Counted from the first letter of the stretch, positions 1 through 5,680 are shown. The stretch: 5,680 nt of DNA from JBGTKH01 sp041744735 (GCA_041744735.1 JBGTKH010000504.1:1-5680); one strand, 5' to 3'. The notes: generated from the sequence alone by a model not told the origin. Translations and numbers: made by a program.

Positions 1-1275
1 GCCGCCGATGCGGCTCGCGATTGGATTCAACGTTTCAGCCGCATCCGCATTCCGAGTGCTTATCTGCGCAGCCACAACACGGTCACCACCGCCTTCCGCG
101 AAGTCGTGGCGACGCCGAGCAAAAGTACGGTGCGCGTGCTCGTCGGCGGCAAGCAGGCGGCGCTGGGAACGATTGTGGACGCGAACGGCTACATATTGAC
201 GAAGGCCAGTGAATTGAAAGGCTCGTTGGAATGTCAACTGAGCGACGGCCGGCGGCTGCGCGCAGAAATCGTGGGAGTCGACTCGAACTACGACTTGGCG
301 ATGTTAAAAATCGAGGCCCGCGAACTGCCTAGTGTGCAATGGGCCGCCGACGCGGCGCCGTTGGTGGGCAGTTGGCTGGCCACGCCCGGTTTGGACAACG
401 CTCCGGTTTCAATCGGCGTAGTGAGCGTCGCGCCGCGCGAGATCGAAGCTCCCAGCGGCATTTTGGGAATCATGCTGGAGCAAGACGATCGTGGCCCGCG
501 CATCGATCAAGTGATGCCCGGCAGCGGCGCGGAAAAGGCGGGACTGCAGGTGAACGACGTTGTCACAAGCGCCAATGGCACGATGGTGGTCTCGCGTGAG
601 GCCCTAATCAACATCGTGCAGCGATTTAAGCCCGGCGACAAGATCGAACTGTCGATTCTCCGCGGCGACAAGGAAATCAAAGTTACCGCATCGCTCAGCA
701 GCCGCATGCAGCTTGCCGGCGGCGACCGCAGCGACTTTCAGAACAGTTTGGGCGGGGCGCTTAGCGACCGCCGCGCTGGGTTCCCAACGGTGTTGCAACA
801 CGACACGGTGCTGCGGCCGAACGAATGCGGCGGCGCGGTCGTGGATCTCGACGGGAAAGCGGTCGGCATTAACATCGCACGGGCCGATCGCGTGTCCAGC
901 TTTGCGATTCCCGTCAGCGCGGTGAAGCCGCTGCTGGCCGATTTGAAATCCGGCAAACTGGCGCCCGGTCCGTCGCCCGACGACTTGAAACGCGCGCTGG
1001 CAGAGAAGATCGATCACTTGAGGAAATCGGTCGATTCATGGAGCGAGCGGCTGGCGCAGTTGCAGGACTCGTTAAAAAGGTCTCAGGCGGCGGAAGTTGC
1101 CGCTCAACAAGCTGCGGCCGCTGCCGCCGATGCCGCCGCCAAGCTGGCGGTGCAGAAGGCACACCAGGCCACCGAGGCGCTCGAAAAGGCGGCGCAGGAA
1201 GCCCAAACCTCGCTGGCGCGAGCCACCGCGGAACTGAAGAAGTTCGAGGCGGAAACCGTCTCTTTGGAGGAATAG
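1..1275 (+). CDS. Degenerate trypsin/PDZ (HtrA-like) protein with C-terminal coiled coil, 5'-partial
   Basis: The frame is open from base 1 to TAG at 1273-1275 (424 visible residues), so the true start lies upstream; the GTG at 106 is only an internal Val codon. Visible residues ~43-145 resemble the first half of an HtrA trypsin fold (ALGTIVDANGYILT, then SNYDLAMLKIE). Residues ~152-232 form a PDZ domain (GILGIML, AGLQVNDVV, ANG). Residues ~262-312 resume the trypsin fold (RPNECGGAVVDLDGKAVGIN). The PDZ therefore sits inside the protease fold rather than after it. Against the HtrA triad, the His position (usual TNNHV) reads TKASE, Asp is kept (D98), and the Ser of GNSGG is Cys (NECGG, C276). 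The protein is therefore probably not a classical serine protease and may be a binding or scaffold protein. Residues ~326-424 are charged and Ala-rich, a predicted coiled coil. It is coupled to the DUF4404 gene. Cell location is unknown because the N-terminus is missing. Confidence 0.85.
   Translation, partial: AADAARDWIQRFSRIRIPSAYLRSHNTVTTAFREVVATPSKSTVRVLVGGKQAALGTIVDANGYILTKASELKGSLECQLSDGRRLRAEIVGVDSNYDLAMLKIEARELPSVQWAADAAPLVGSWLATPGLDNAPVSIGVVSVAPREIEAPSGILGIMLEQDDRGPRIDQVMPGSGAEKAGLQVNDVVTSANGTMVVSREALINIVQRFKPGDKIELSILRGDKEIKVTASLSSRMQLAGGDRSDFQNSLGGALSDRRAGFPTVLQHDTVLRPNECGGAVVDLDGKAVGINIARADRVSSFAIPVSAVKPLLADLKSGKLAPGPSPDDLKRALAEKIDHLRKSVDSWSERLAQLQDSLKRSQAAEVAAQQAAAAAADAAAKLAVQKAHQATEALEKAAQEAQTSLARATAELKKFEAETVSLEE
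1266..1270 (+). promoter_or_regulatory. Ribosome binding site for the DUF4404 gene
   Basis: GGAGG lies inside the last codons of the upstream gene, five bases before the ATG at 1276. Because the upstream TAG directly abuts this ATG, the site supports translational coupling and fixes the start of the downstream gene. Confidence 0.7.
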
Positions 1276-1551
1276 ATGCCGGACCGCGCTGAAAAGCTCC
1301 GCGCCACGCTGGCCGAGTTAGAGGCAGAACTGCAGTCGCTCGACTCGTTCGACGATGACACGCGCGCCATCCTGGAAGAAGCCGCCGCCGACATCGGCGC
1401 CGCCCTCCGCAAAGCCGGCCGCGACGACTTCGAACCCGACACCCTCGCCAGCCACCTGAAGCACGCCCTCCGCGGCTTCGAAGCCGAACACCCCACCCTC
1501 GCCAGCATCGTCAACCGCATGATCGACGGCCTGGGACAGATGGGGATTTAA
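1276..1551 (+). CDS. DUF4404 family small protein
   Basis: A 91-residue protein with no signal peptide or membrane segment. The N-terminal half (LRATLAELEAELQSLDSFDDDTR) is helical and acidic with heptad-like leucines. The C-terminal half carries the recognisable FEAEHPTLASIVNRMIDGLGQMGI region, matching my recollection of the DUF4404 family (FEaeHPtLa… LGqMGI ending) and its usual length of about 85-95 residues. The biochemical function of the family is not known. The start is well fixed: GGAGG five bases upstream and the preceding stop codon immediately adjacent. The gene order suggests that this helical protein is made in step with the upstream coiled-coil PDZ protein and may pair with it; that is inference. 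The 3' end overlaps the end of the convergent remnant gene by a few bases. Confidence 0.85.
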   Translation: MPDRAEKLRATLAELEAELQSLDSFDDDTRAILEEAAADIGAALRKAGRDDFEPDTLASHLKHALRGFEAEHPTLASIVNRMIDGLGQMGI

Positions 1552-1748
1552 GGGTTGCCAGAGTCAAGCGTCCGGATTGTCAAGCAATTCTTGTAATGCA
1601 CCGCGTTACCGCCTGCCACGGCGTATGGCACACCGGCTTGGTCCAACGCCGACGTGGATCGCAACAACCGCTCGCGCACTTTCTCCACGGCCCGCACCAT
1701 CCTTTCCAAAGATACATCACCGTACGACGCGTGCTGCATCCCCTCCAC
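1548..1748 (-). pseudogene. Truncated nucleotidyltransferase-fold (AbiEii-like) protein remnant
   Basis: A 66-residue frame from GTG at 1748 (alternative ATG at 1739) to TAA at 1548-1550. Residues 1-49 look like the start of a family I recall from planctomycetes: ERMVRAVEKVRERLLRSTSALDQAGVPYAVAGGNAV. It is a helical lead-in followed by the 'YaVaGGnAv' strand-turn typical of nucleotidyltransferase-fold proteins of the AbiEii type. In intact members this is followed by a Trp/Arg-rich stretch and a D-x-D catalytic motif. Here the sequence switches after GGNAV to HYKNCLTIRTLDSGNP and stops, so the catalytic aspartates are absent. It reads as a gene fragment left by a deletion, with the break near position 1600. 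It lies 44 bases downstream of ruvX and may still be transcribed from there. A genuinely short protein is less likely. Confidence 0.55.
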
Positions 1749-1792
1749 TCCGACAAAAAATCGTTTCCCGTGACACCAATGATAACAGACGG

Positions 1793-2260
1793 CTAATCGT
1801 CGAGCGAACCCGGATCGTGTTGCTGGCGTGTGTTGGACTCGAGGTACGAAGCGAGGATGATTTGAGCGGCGAGCATGTCACGGCGTTTTTGGCGCTGTTT
1901 CTTGGTCAGTTGGGCTCCGCCTAAAAGTTGTTCGGCTTGTGAGGACGTGTAGCGTTCGTCGTAGTATTGAACGGGCAGAGAAGTTGTCTCGGCGAGCCAT
2001 TGGCCGAACTGGCGGGCCTCGTGGGACTTTTGACTCTCGTCGCCGCTCGTGTGCACGGGCAAACCGACGACGAAGCCGACAATTTGTTCTTGCTCGGCCA
2101 GCTCGCGAAAATATGCGGCATCGCCTTCCGCACCGCGGCGCGTGTAATTCTCAAACGGGCTGGCCAGCGTCCGCGAAGGATCAGTCACCGCGACGCCAAT
2201 CCGCACGGTGCCAAAATCAATTCCGGCCAACCGGCCGCGTTCTGGGAGCGAATCGGTCAT
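1793..2260 (-). CDS. ruvX: RuvX/YqgF family Holliday-junction resolvase-like nuclease
   Basis: 155 residues, slightly longer than the usual ~140, with an RNase H-like fold. Family motifs appear in order: GIDFGTVRIGVAVTDP (residues 13-28, first metal-ligand Asp15), IVGFVVGLPVHTSGDES (60-76), YYDERYTSSQAE (99-110, acidic residues 101-102) and KRRDMLAAQIILASYLE (125-141, Asp128). All expected acidic active-site positions are present. Known family members act in the cytoplasm as pre-16S rRNA 5'-end maturation nucleases (YqgF in E. coli) or as Holliday-junction resolvases, and are usually essential or near-essential. The ATG at 2258-2260 has only a weak purine-rich stretch upstream, so the start rests on the family N-terminus. 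The hydrophilic tail (SNTRQQHDPGSLDD) is not conserved. The gene is separated from the upstream hydrolase by a 134-base gap that holds a large palindrome. Confidence 0.93.
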   Translation of the reverse strand: MTDSLPERGRLAGIDFGTVRIGVAVTDPSRTLASPFENYTRRGAEGDAAYFRELAEQEQIVGFVVGLPVHTSGDESQKSHEARQFGQWLAETTSLPVQYYDERYTSSQAEQLLGGAQLTKKQRQKRRDMLAAQIILASYLESNTRQQHDPGSLDD

Positions 2261-2283
2261 AATGGTATCTCGTCAGGTGGGAA

Positions 2284-2379
2284 GGGCTCAGACGTACAGA
2301 ATTCAGAATTGCCGCGAATGACGTTTTCCAATTACCAGGACATACTCGCGGCAATTTTGAATTCTGTACGTCTGAGCCC
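2284..2379. repeat. Large near-perfect inverted repeat (34-bp arms, 28-nt loop)
   Basis: The left arm 2284-2317 pairs with the right arm 2346-2379. All 34 positions are complementary except 2306 against 2357, which is G·T on the + strand (a wobble in RNA) and C·A on the other strand. The arms begin GGGCTCAGACGTACAG and include GAATTC, and the loop is 2318-2345. The element fills most of the gap between ruvX and the hydrolase gene; both lie on the minus strand. It has no U-tract on its downstream side and the stem is far longer than that of an intrinsic terminator. I see no clear target-site duplication. It could be a miniature inverted-repeat element or a dispersed intergenic palindrome. Any effect on readthrough into ruvX is inference. 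Confidence 0.9.
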
Positions 2380-2394
2380 CGCCCCTTCGCGCGG

Positions 2395-3414
2395 CTAGTC
2401 CGGGACAAGCGGCTGGCGTTGGTCGGCGGAGATAAAATGGCCGTGCCGCAAGAATCGCAACATGTACTCGTGAACTCGCGAATCCGACAGCAACGTGCGG
2501 TGCATCACGGGCAGCACGAGAAAGTCGCTCGCGCCAGGCAATCGTGTTTCGGCGACACTCACAATCAAGTCGTCATCGCCGTCGATCAATGGATTGTTGC
2601 CGTCGCCATCACCCAGCCCGCCGGCGAGTATGCCGAACTCACATTGCGGCGTGGCCAGTCGCGGCTGGAGCCTGTCCCAGTCCGTGGCCAGTTGCTTACC
2701 GCACTTGCCGTAGATCAAGCCGAATAGTTTGTTGTCGCGAAACAGGATCGCGAAGTCCGCACCGTTGTTGGGCGGCCCTAGCATCACGATACGATTAATC
2801 CGCGGATCGGGGCGGTGGCCGGATGCCTGGTCGGTCTGATCGCCCAAGTAATGGCGAATGACCAGATTACCTAAGCTGTGAGCGACAAAATCAATTTGCT
2901 CGACGCCTTCCAAATTCTCAATGACGCGAGCCAGCGCGGCGGCGTGCGACGCCAACGTGGCGCGCGTACTGGCGTACGAAACGTTCAACACTTCGTAGTC
3001 GCTGTGCCGCTTGAGATAATCGCAGATCTCGCTCATCGACTCGCGCGAGCGGCAAATGCCGTGCAGCACGATGACCACCTTGCTCTTAAGCGGCGGCAGG
3101 TTCGCCGCGCGCTTGCACTCCTCCAGCTTTGCCCGGCACTCGTCGAATTCGCCCCAGGCTTGCCGATGATTCTCTGCATCAAGTAACCGGCAGTTTCCGC
3201 TGTACACGTGCCGCTGAATCCGCCAGTCGTGAAACACCAACTCATCCGTCCAGAGCTGCTTGCCTCCCAACGTAAACGTGGCGCCACCGGGAGATGATTC
3301 GTCTGCAGCCTGCGTTGAATCGGAAGCAGGCGGCTGCGGAGGTTCGGCAAGAGACTGGCTAGCCGCTGCTAGCCACACGCTGGTCACGACACCTGCAATC
3401 GCAAGTCGATACAT
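2395..3414 (-). CDS. Exported alpha/beta-hydrolase, lipase-like
   Basis: 339 residues from ATG at 3414. A compact signal peptide (MYRLAIAGVVTSVWLAAASQ, then SLA) predicts cleavage after about residue 23. A Pro/Ser-rich linker follows, then a region to ~105 with no domain I recognise, then an alpha/beta-hydrolase fold. Visible landmarks are KVVIVLHGICRSRESM (112-127, oxyanion HG), the nucleophile elbow VAHSLGN with Ser180, LGPPNNGAD (212-220), acidic IDGDDDLIVSVAET (277-290, candidate Asp) and PVMHRTLLSD with candidate catalytic His305. The HSLG elbow and PPNNG strand resemble triacylglycerol lipase/PGAP1-like esterases; the actual substrate is unknown. The likely location is periplasmic or extracellular. 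I chose 3414 because it gives a clean signal peptide and has GGGAG seven bases upstream. An alternative ATG at 3459 would add 15 residues, overlap manC by 19 bases and has a strong AAGGAG. The gene starts 26 bases after the manC stop, so it is probably co-transcribed with it. Confidence 0.88.
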   Translation of the reverse strand: MYRLAIAGVVTSVWLAAASQSLAEPPQPPASDSTQAADESSPGGATFTLGGKQLWTDELVFHDWRIQRHVYSGNCRLLDAENHRQAWGEFDECRAKLEECKRAANLPPLKSKVVIVLHGICRSRESMSEICDYLKRHSDYEVLNVSYASTRATLASHAAALARVIENLEGVEQIDFVAHSLGNLVIRHYLGDQTDQASGHRPDPRINRIVMLGPPNNGADFAILFRDNKLFGLIYGKCGKQLATDWDRLQPRLATPQCEFGILAGGLGDGDGNNPLIDGDDDLIVSVAETRLPGASDFLVLPVMHRTLLSDSRVHEYMLRFLRHGHFISADQRQPLVPD

Positions 3415-3421
3415 CGCTGAA

Positions 3422-3426
3422 CTCCC
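3422..3426 (-). promoter_or_regulatory. Ribosome binding site supporting the 3414 start of the hydrolase
   Basis: Read on the minus strand this is GGGAG, seven bases before the ATG at 3412-3414. It lies in the short gap after the manC stop. A competing AAGGAG at 3465-3470, five bases before ATG 3459, lies inside the last manC codons (Lys-Glu-Arg) and could be coincidental. Confidence 0.5.
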
Positions 3427-3440
3427 GGAAGGACTCCGGC

Positions 3441-4532
3441 CTATAAATACTCTTCCCATCCGCGCTCCTTCAGCAGTTCGACGACTTTGCGAATGGATTC
3501 TTCGTCATTCTTATTTGCCACCAGCGTGGCATCGGGCGTGTGAACGACGATGCAATTTTCCATTCCCACGGTTACCACAAGATGGTCGTTGCTGCTACGG
3601 ACGATCGTTCCCCGCGTGTTGATCGCCAGATGCTTTCCGGCCAGCGTGTTCTCGTTTTCGTCAGTCCCTCGCAGGCGGGCCAGCGACGGCCAATTACCCA
3701 CGTCGTCCCATTGATACGGCGCTTCGACGACGATCACGGCATCGTGGCGTTCCATCACGGCGTAATCAATCGACTTGCCGCGGATGGCCGCGAACTCGCG
3801 AGCGAACACGTCGGCGTAATCCGGCTTGCCGAATGCCTCGCCGATGCGTTGCAAGTGACCGTACATCTCCGGCTCGTGTTTTTCCAATGCCGCGAGTATC
3901 GTTTTCGCCTTCCACACGAAGATGCCCGCATTCCAGTAACATTTGCCGGTTTCCAGGTACTGACGCGCGACTTCGGCGGTGGGTTTCTCGCGGAAGCGGC
4001 TGACTTGAAACGTTTTTAGCGGAGCAGAAGCAGTCGCGGCGTCCTTCAACGCCTCACCCCTTTCGATGTATCCGAAAGATTCAGCCGGATAGGTTGGCCG
4101 CACGCCGAATGCGACAATTCGCTCGGGCTGTCGTTCGACTAACTCGGCAGCGTATGTCACAGCGCCGCGGAACTGCTCGTCCGTTTCAATCACGTGATCG
4201 GCCGGCATCACGACCATCGTGGCGTCGTCGTCCTCGCGGCTGACCAAAATCGCAGCCAGGCCGATGCAGGGCGCCGTGTCTCGCTTACACGGCTCGCCAA
4301 CGACCGCGTGTGCGGGCAACTGCGGCAACTGCTGGCGAATCGCATCGACCAGCCGCTCGTTGGTAACCACCAGCGTACGCTCGGGCGAAACCAAATCGCC
4401 CAGCCGGTCCAGCGTGGCCTGAATCATCGTCCGCCCGCCCACCAAATCTAACAACTGTTTCGGCCGTGCCGCCCGGCTGGCGGGCCAGAATCGTGTCCCC
4501 GCTCCGCCCGCCATGATGATTGCGTGTAGCAT
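3441..4532 (-). CDS. manC: Mannose-1-phosphate guanylyltransferase (GDP-mannose pyrophosphorylase)
   Basis: A 363-residue cytoplasmic enzyme converting mannose-1-phosphate and GTP to GDP-mannose and diphosphate, the donor for mannose- and fucose-containing glycans. The N-terminal nucleotidyltransferase signature is complete: MAGGAGTRFWPASR with PKQ (residues 7-26). Other landmarks are VVGEPCKRDTAPCI (77-90), VVMPADHVI (107-115, metal-binding Asp), ESFGYIERG (151-159), RFREKPT (179-185), CYWNAGIFVW (198-207), SIDYAVMER (254-262) and YQWDDVGNW (273-281). The C-terminal region is a short beta-helix-like tail (HLAINTRGTIVRS…HTPDATLVANKND). The length fits the short, single-function type; the phosphomannose isomerase domain of ~470-residue bifunctional homologues is absent. 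The ATG at 4532 has GAGG at 4537-4540, a short four-base spacing. Downstream is the hydrolase; upstream, past a REP-like pair, is another sugar nucleotidyltransferase, suggesting a nucleotide-sugar supply cluster. Confidence 0.95.
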   Translation of the reverse strand: MLHAIIMAGGAGTRFWPASRAARPKQLLDLVGGRTMIQATLDRLGDLVSPERTLVVTNERLVDAIRQQLPQLPAHAVVGEPCKRDTAPCIGLAAILVSREDDDATMVVMPADHVIETDEQFRGAVTYAAELVERQPERIVAFGVRPTYPAESFGYIERGEALKDAATASAPLKTFQVSRFREKPTAEVARQYLETGKCYWNAGIFVWKAKTILAALEKHEPEMYGHLQRIGEAFGKPDYADVFAREFAAIRGKSIDYAVMERHDAVIVVEAPYQWDDVGNWPSLARLRGTDENENTLAGKHLAINTRGTIVRSSNDHLVVTVGMENCIVVHTPDATLVANKNDEESIRKVVELLKERGWEEYL

Positions 4533-4555
4533 CTTACCTCGAGAGCCTAAAGAAC

Positions 4556-4579
4556 GTAGCTGAACTCGTGAGAGTTCGG
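4556..4579 (+). repeat. REP-like palindromic unit, copy A
   Basis: A 24-nt unit: GTAG foot, then an 8-bp stem (CTGAACTC / GAGTTCGG, with one T·G pair) closed by a GTGA loop at 4568-4571. It matches copy B at 21 of 24 positions. It lies in the 122-base gap upstream of manC, with the foot pointing away from copy B. Confidence 0.75.
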
Positions 4580-4602
4580 ATCTACGAGTGATTGCACGAC
4601 GA

Positions 4603-4626
4603 CCGAAGTCTCACGACTTCGGCTAC
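4603..4626 (-). repeat. REP-like palindromic unit, copy B (inverted)
   Basis: Read on the minus strand this is GTAG followed by a perfect 8-bp stem (CCGAAGTC / GACTTCGG) and the same GTGA loop. It is the inverted partner of copy A across a 23-nt spacer (4580-4602), so the GTAG feet lie at the outer ends. The arrangement resembles the paired REPs (BIME/REPIN) of proteobacteria, which are mobilised by REP-associated tyrosine transposases. No transposase is seen in this window. Confidence 0.75.
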
Positions 4627-4629
4627 TCT

Positions 4630-4655
4630 GACACTTGAACGTTCACAAGTTAGTC
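4630..4655 (-). repeat. Small hairpin just after the stop of the UAP1-like gene
   Basis: ACTTG (4633-4637) pairs with CAAGT (4646-4650) around an eight-base loop, with a possible outer GAC/GTC extension across a two-base bulge. It also contains the perfect 10-bp palindrome TGAACGTTCA (4636-4645). It sits where a terminator would be, but there is no U-tract after it on the minus strand, so termination is unproven. Confidence 0.3.
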
Positions 4656-5680
4656 TAATGAAAATACGTCGGTTCCGTGACCCGCAACCCGGGAGCGATC
4701 TTCCCGGCGAATTCTGTGGCGTCGAGAGCGAATAGGTCGCTGATCTCCACTCGAATTTCGTCGCCGACGACCGCTCCTGCACTACGCAGCCACTGTTGAT
4801 GTAGTTCTACCATCATCGTACGCGCCGTTTCGGGCGTGTCTACCTTTTCGGTGTCGGCGTTCTTGACCGGCGCGAAGGCCTGTGACTTATCGGCTTCGAC
4901 CGCGATCGCATTTCGTGCGAAGGGCAGCAGGTCGAAAATGAATCGCTCGAACTTAATCGCGTTGGGCTCTTTAGGCTCGACCGATTGGCCCTCGGCGTTC
5001 ACAAACGGCGTGGGCTTTTTGGCGCGATGAAACGGCAGAGCGTCGGCGCGCTGGCTCATGCGGTCCAGGAACGCCGCGTCGAAAACGTGCACGGCGAGAT
5101 TGCCGGCCCACAGTCGCAGCGAACCGTCCGCGTTGCGCTGCTCGGCCGCCTCTTTCGGCAGATCACTGTATTCGATGATTCGCACCCGGTCGTCGATGGA
5201 CACAACGTTCCCGACGCGTTCCATCGGTCCACTCTTTTCGACCACTTGCGTCGTCATCTCCGACCCGGCCAAGAGATGAAAGCCGACCAGGCCCGCGTCG
5301 CAGATTTGCGTGAGCGGGTTGTCCACTTGGCCGTAGAAAAACTGCTCGACACCGCGCTGCTGTGCATCATGAAGGCAGCCACTGTTGTGCAGCGCGGCCA
5401 GCATCCCGCCATGCCCATCCGGTGCGAGAAACAGCGAGCCCTTTTCGGCCAACAACAAGCTCCCCGTCGCCGCATCGACGGCCGGCATCGTGCCTTGGCA
5501 GAAGACGTGGACATCGTCTTGCCGCAGCCCGAAGCGTTCATGCTCGTCGAGGAACCGCAGCGTTTCCTCGTGCGTGGCCGGGCTAGTCATCAGGTAAAGC
5601 GGAATGCAGACGCCATAACGCCGCGCAATCGCCAATAGCCGCTCGAAGAGAATCTGAAACAGCGACTTGCCCGATAGCGG
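4655..5680 (-). CDS. UAP1-like UDP-sugar pyrophosphorylase (UDPGP family), N-terminus beyond the window
   Basis: The frame is open through the right edge (341 visible residues), ending at TAG 4655-4657; the TTG at 5635 is an internal Leu codon, not a start. Visible landmarks match the UDPGP family, especially the eukaryotic-type UDP-N-acetylhexosamine pyrophosphorylase (UAP1/AGX) branch: PLSGKSLFQ (1-9), IPLYLMTSPATHEET (26-40), FCQGTMPAVD (60-69), LAPDGHGGMLAAL (85-97), YGQVDNPL (116-123), VVEKSGPMERVGNVVSID (146-163), WAGNLAVHVF (191-200), IKFERFIFDLLPFA (242-255) and AFAPVKNADTEKVDTP (268-283, substrate-binding Lys region). The expected reaction is UTP plus a sugar-1-phosphate (GlcNAc-1-P or a hexose-1-P) giving the UDP-sugar in the cytoplasm. 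The exact sugar cannot be read from the sequence. The N-terminal GGxGTRxG loop is presumably in the missing part. The gene is 122 bases upstream of manC and probably belongs to the same transcription unit. Confidence 0.9.
   Translation of the reverse strand, partial: PLSGKSLFQILFERLLAIARRYGVCIPLYLMTSPATHEETLRFLDEHERFGLRQDDVHVFCQGTMPAVDAATGSLLLAEKGSLFLAPDGHGGMLAALHNSGCLHDAQQRGVEQFFYGQVDNPLTQICDAGLVGFHLLAGSEMTTQVVEKSGPMERVGNVVSIDDRVRIIEYSDLPKEAAEQRNADGSLRLWAGNLAVHVFDAAFLDRMSQRADALPFHRAKKPTPFVNAEGQSVEPKEPNAIKFERFIFDLLPFARNAIAVEADKSQAFAPVKNADTEKVDTPETARTMMVELHQQWLRSAGAVVGDEIRVEISDLFALDATEFAGKIAPGLRVTEPTYFH

Noticed and set aside
1104..1520. Minus-strand open frame (138 codons) opposite the coiled coil and DUF4404
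   Set aside because: Its Ser/Ala-rich composition mirrors the Ala/Glu-rich coding strand; no motif or ribosome binding site.
2284..2379. Palindrome as an intrinsic terminator
   Set aside because: The stem is 34 bp and no run of T follows on either strand, so the canonical pattern is missing.
1967..2398. + strand open frame (143 codons) opposite ruvX
   Set aside because: ruvX motifs on the minus strand fully explain this region.
2217..2408. Open frames on both strands across the 96-bp palindrome, giving near-identical peptides (SDVQNSKLPR and SDVQNSELPR)
   Set aside because: The similarity is a by-product of the inverted repeat; the frames overlap the start of ruvX and the end of the hydrolase gene and have no family resemblance.
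3540..4019. + strand open frame (159 codons) antisense to manC
   Set aside because: It covers conserved ManC motifs on the other strand and shows no recognisable domain.
4555..4655. CRISPR-like array or riboswitch upstream of manC
   Set aside because: There are only two units and they are inverted, not direct repeats; the REP-like palindrome explains the structure.
4985..5638. Long + strand open frame (217 codons) antisense to the UAP1-like gene
   Set aside because: The minus strand carries clear family motifs through the same region; the + frame is Arg/His/Ala-rich, as expected of a shadow in GC-rich DNA.

Overview
The window looks like a chromosomal segment from a planctomycete, probably of the Pirellulales type. 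This is inferred from gene content: a degenerate HtrA-like protein with an internal PDZ domain, a UAP1-like nucleotidyltransferase and a fragment of an 'ERMVRAVEKVRERLL…GGNAV' family protein, on a moderately GC-rich background. No rRNA or other phylogenetic marker is present, so the assignment is tentative. Almost all of the window is coding, and both ends cut through genes.

Left part (1-1551, + strand): the 3' part of a trypsin/PDZ protein that has lost catalytic residues and ends in a long Ala-rich coiled coil. A DUF4404 protein follows with no intergenic base at all (TAG directly followed by ATG), so the two are almost certainly co-translated.

Right part (1548-5680, - strand): five genes run leftward and converge on the first pair. 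In transcription order they are: a UAP1-like UDP-sugar pyrophosphorylase (N-terminus beyond the right edge); ManC (GDP-mannose pyrophosphorylase); an exported alpha/beta-hydrolase (lipase-like); RuvX/YqgF; and a short, truncated remnant of a nucleotidyltransferase-fold protein. The first two make activated sugars (UDP-HexNAc or UDP-hexose, and GDP-mannose) for envelope or exopolysaccharide synthesis. The hydrolase is tightly linked to manC. RuvX is a housekeeping gene separated from the others by a palindrome.

Non-coding structure: the two larger gaps between minus-strand genes each hold a palindromic element. Between manC and the UAP1-like gene lies an inverted pair of 24-nt REP-like units, each with a GTAG foot, an 8-bp stem and a GTGA loop. 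The three differences between the units all preserve pairing. Between ruvX and the hydrolase lies a 96-bp element with 34-bp arms that match at all but one position. No complete new system is evident; the palindromic elements and the degenerate protease are the parts most worth following up.
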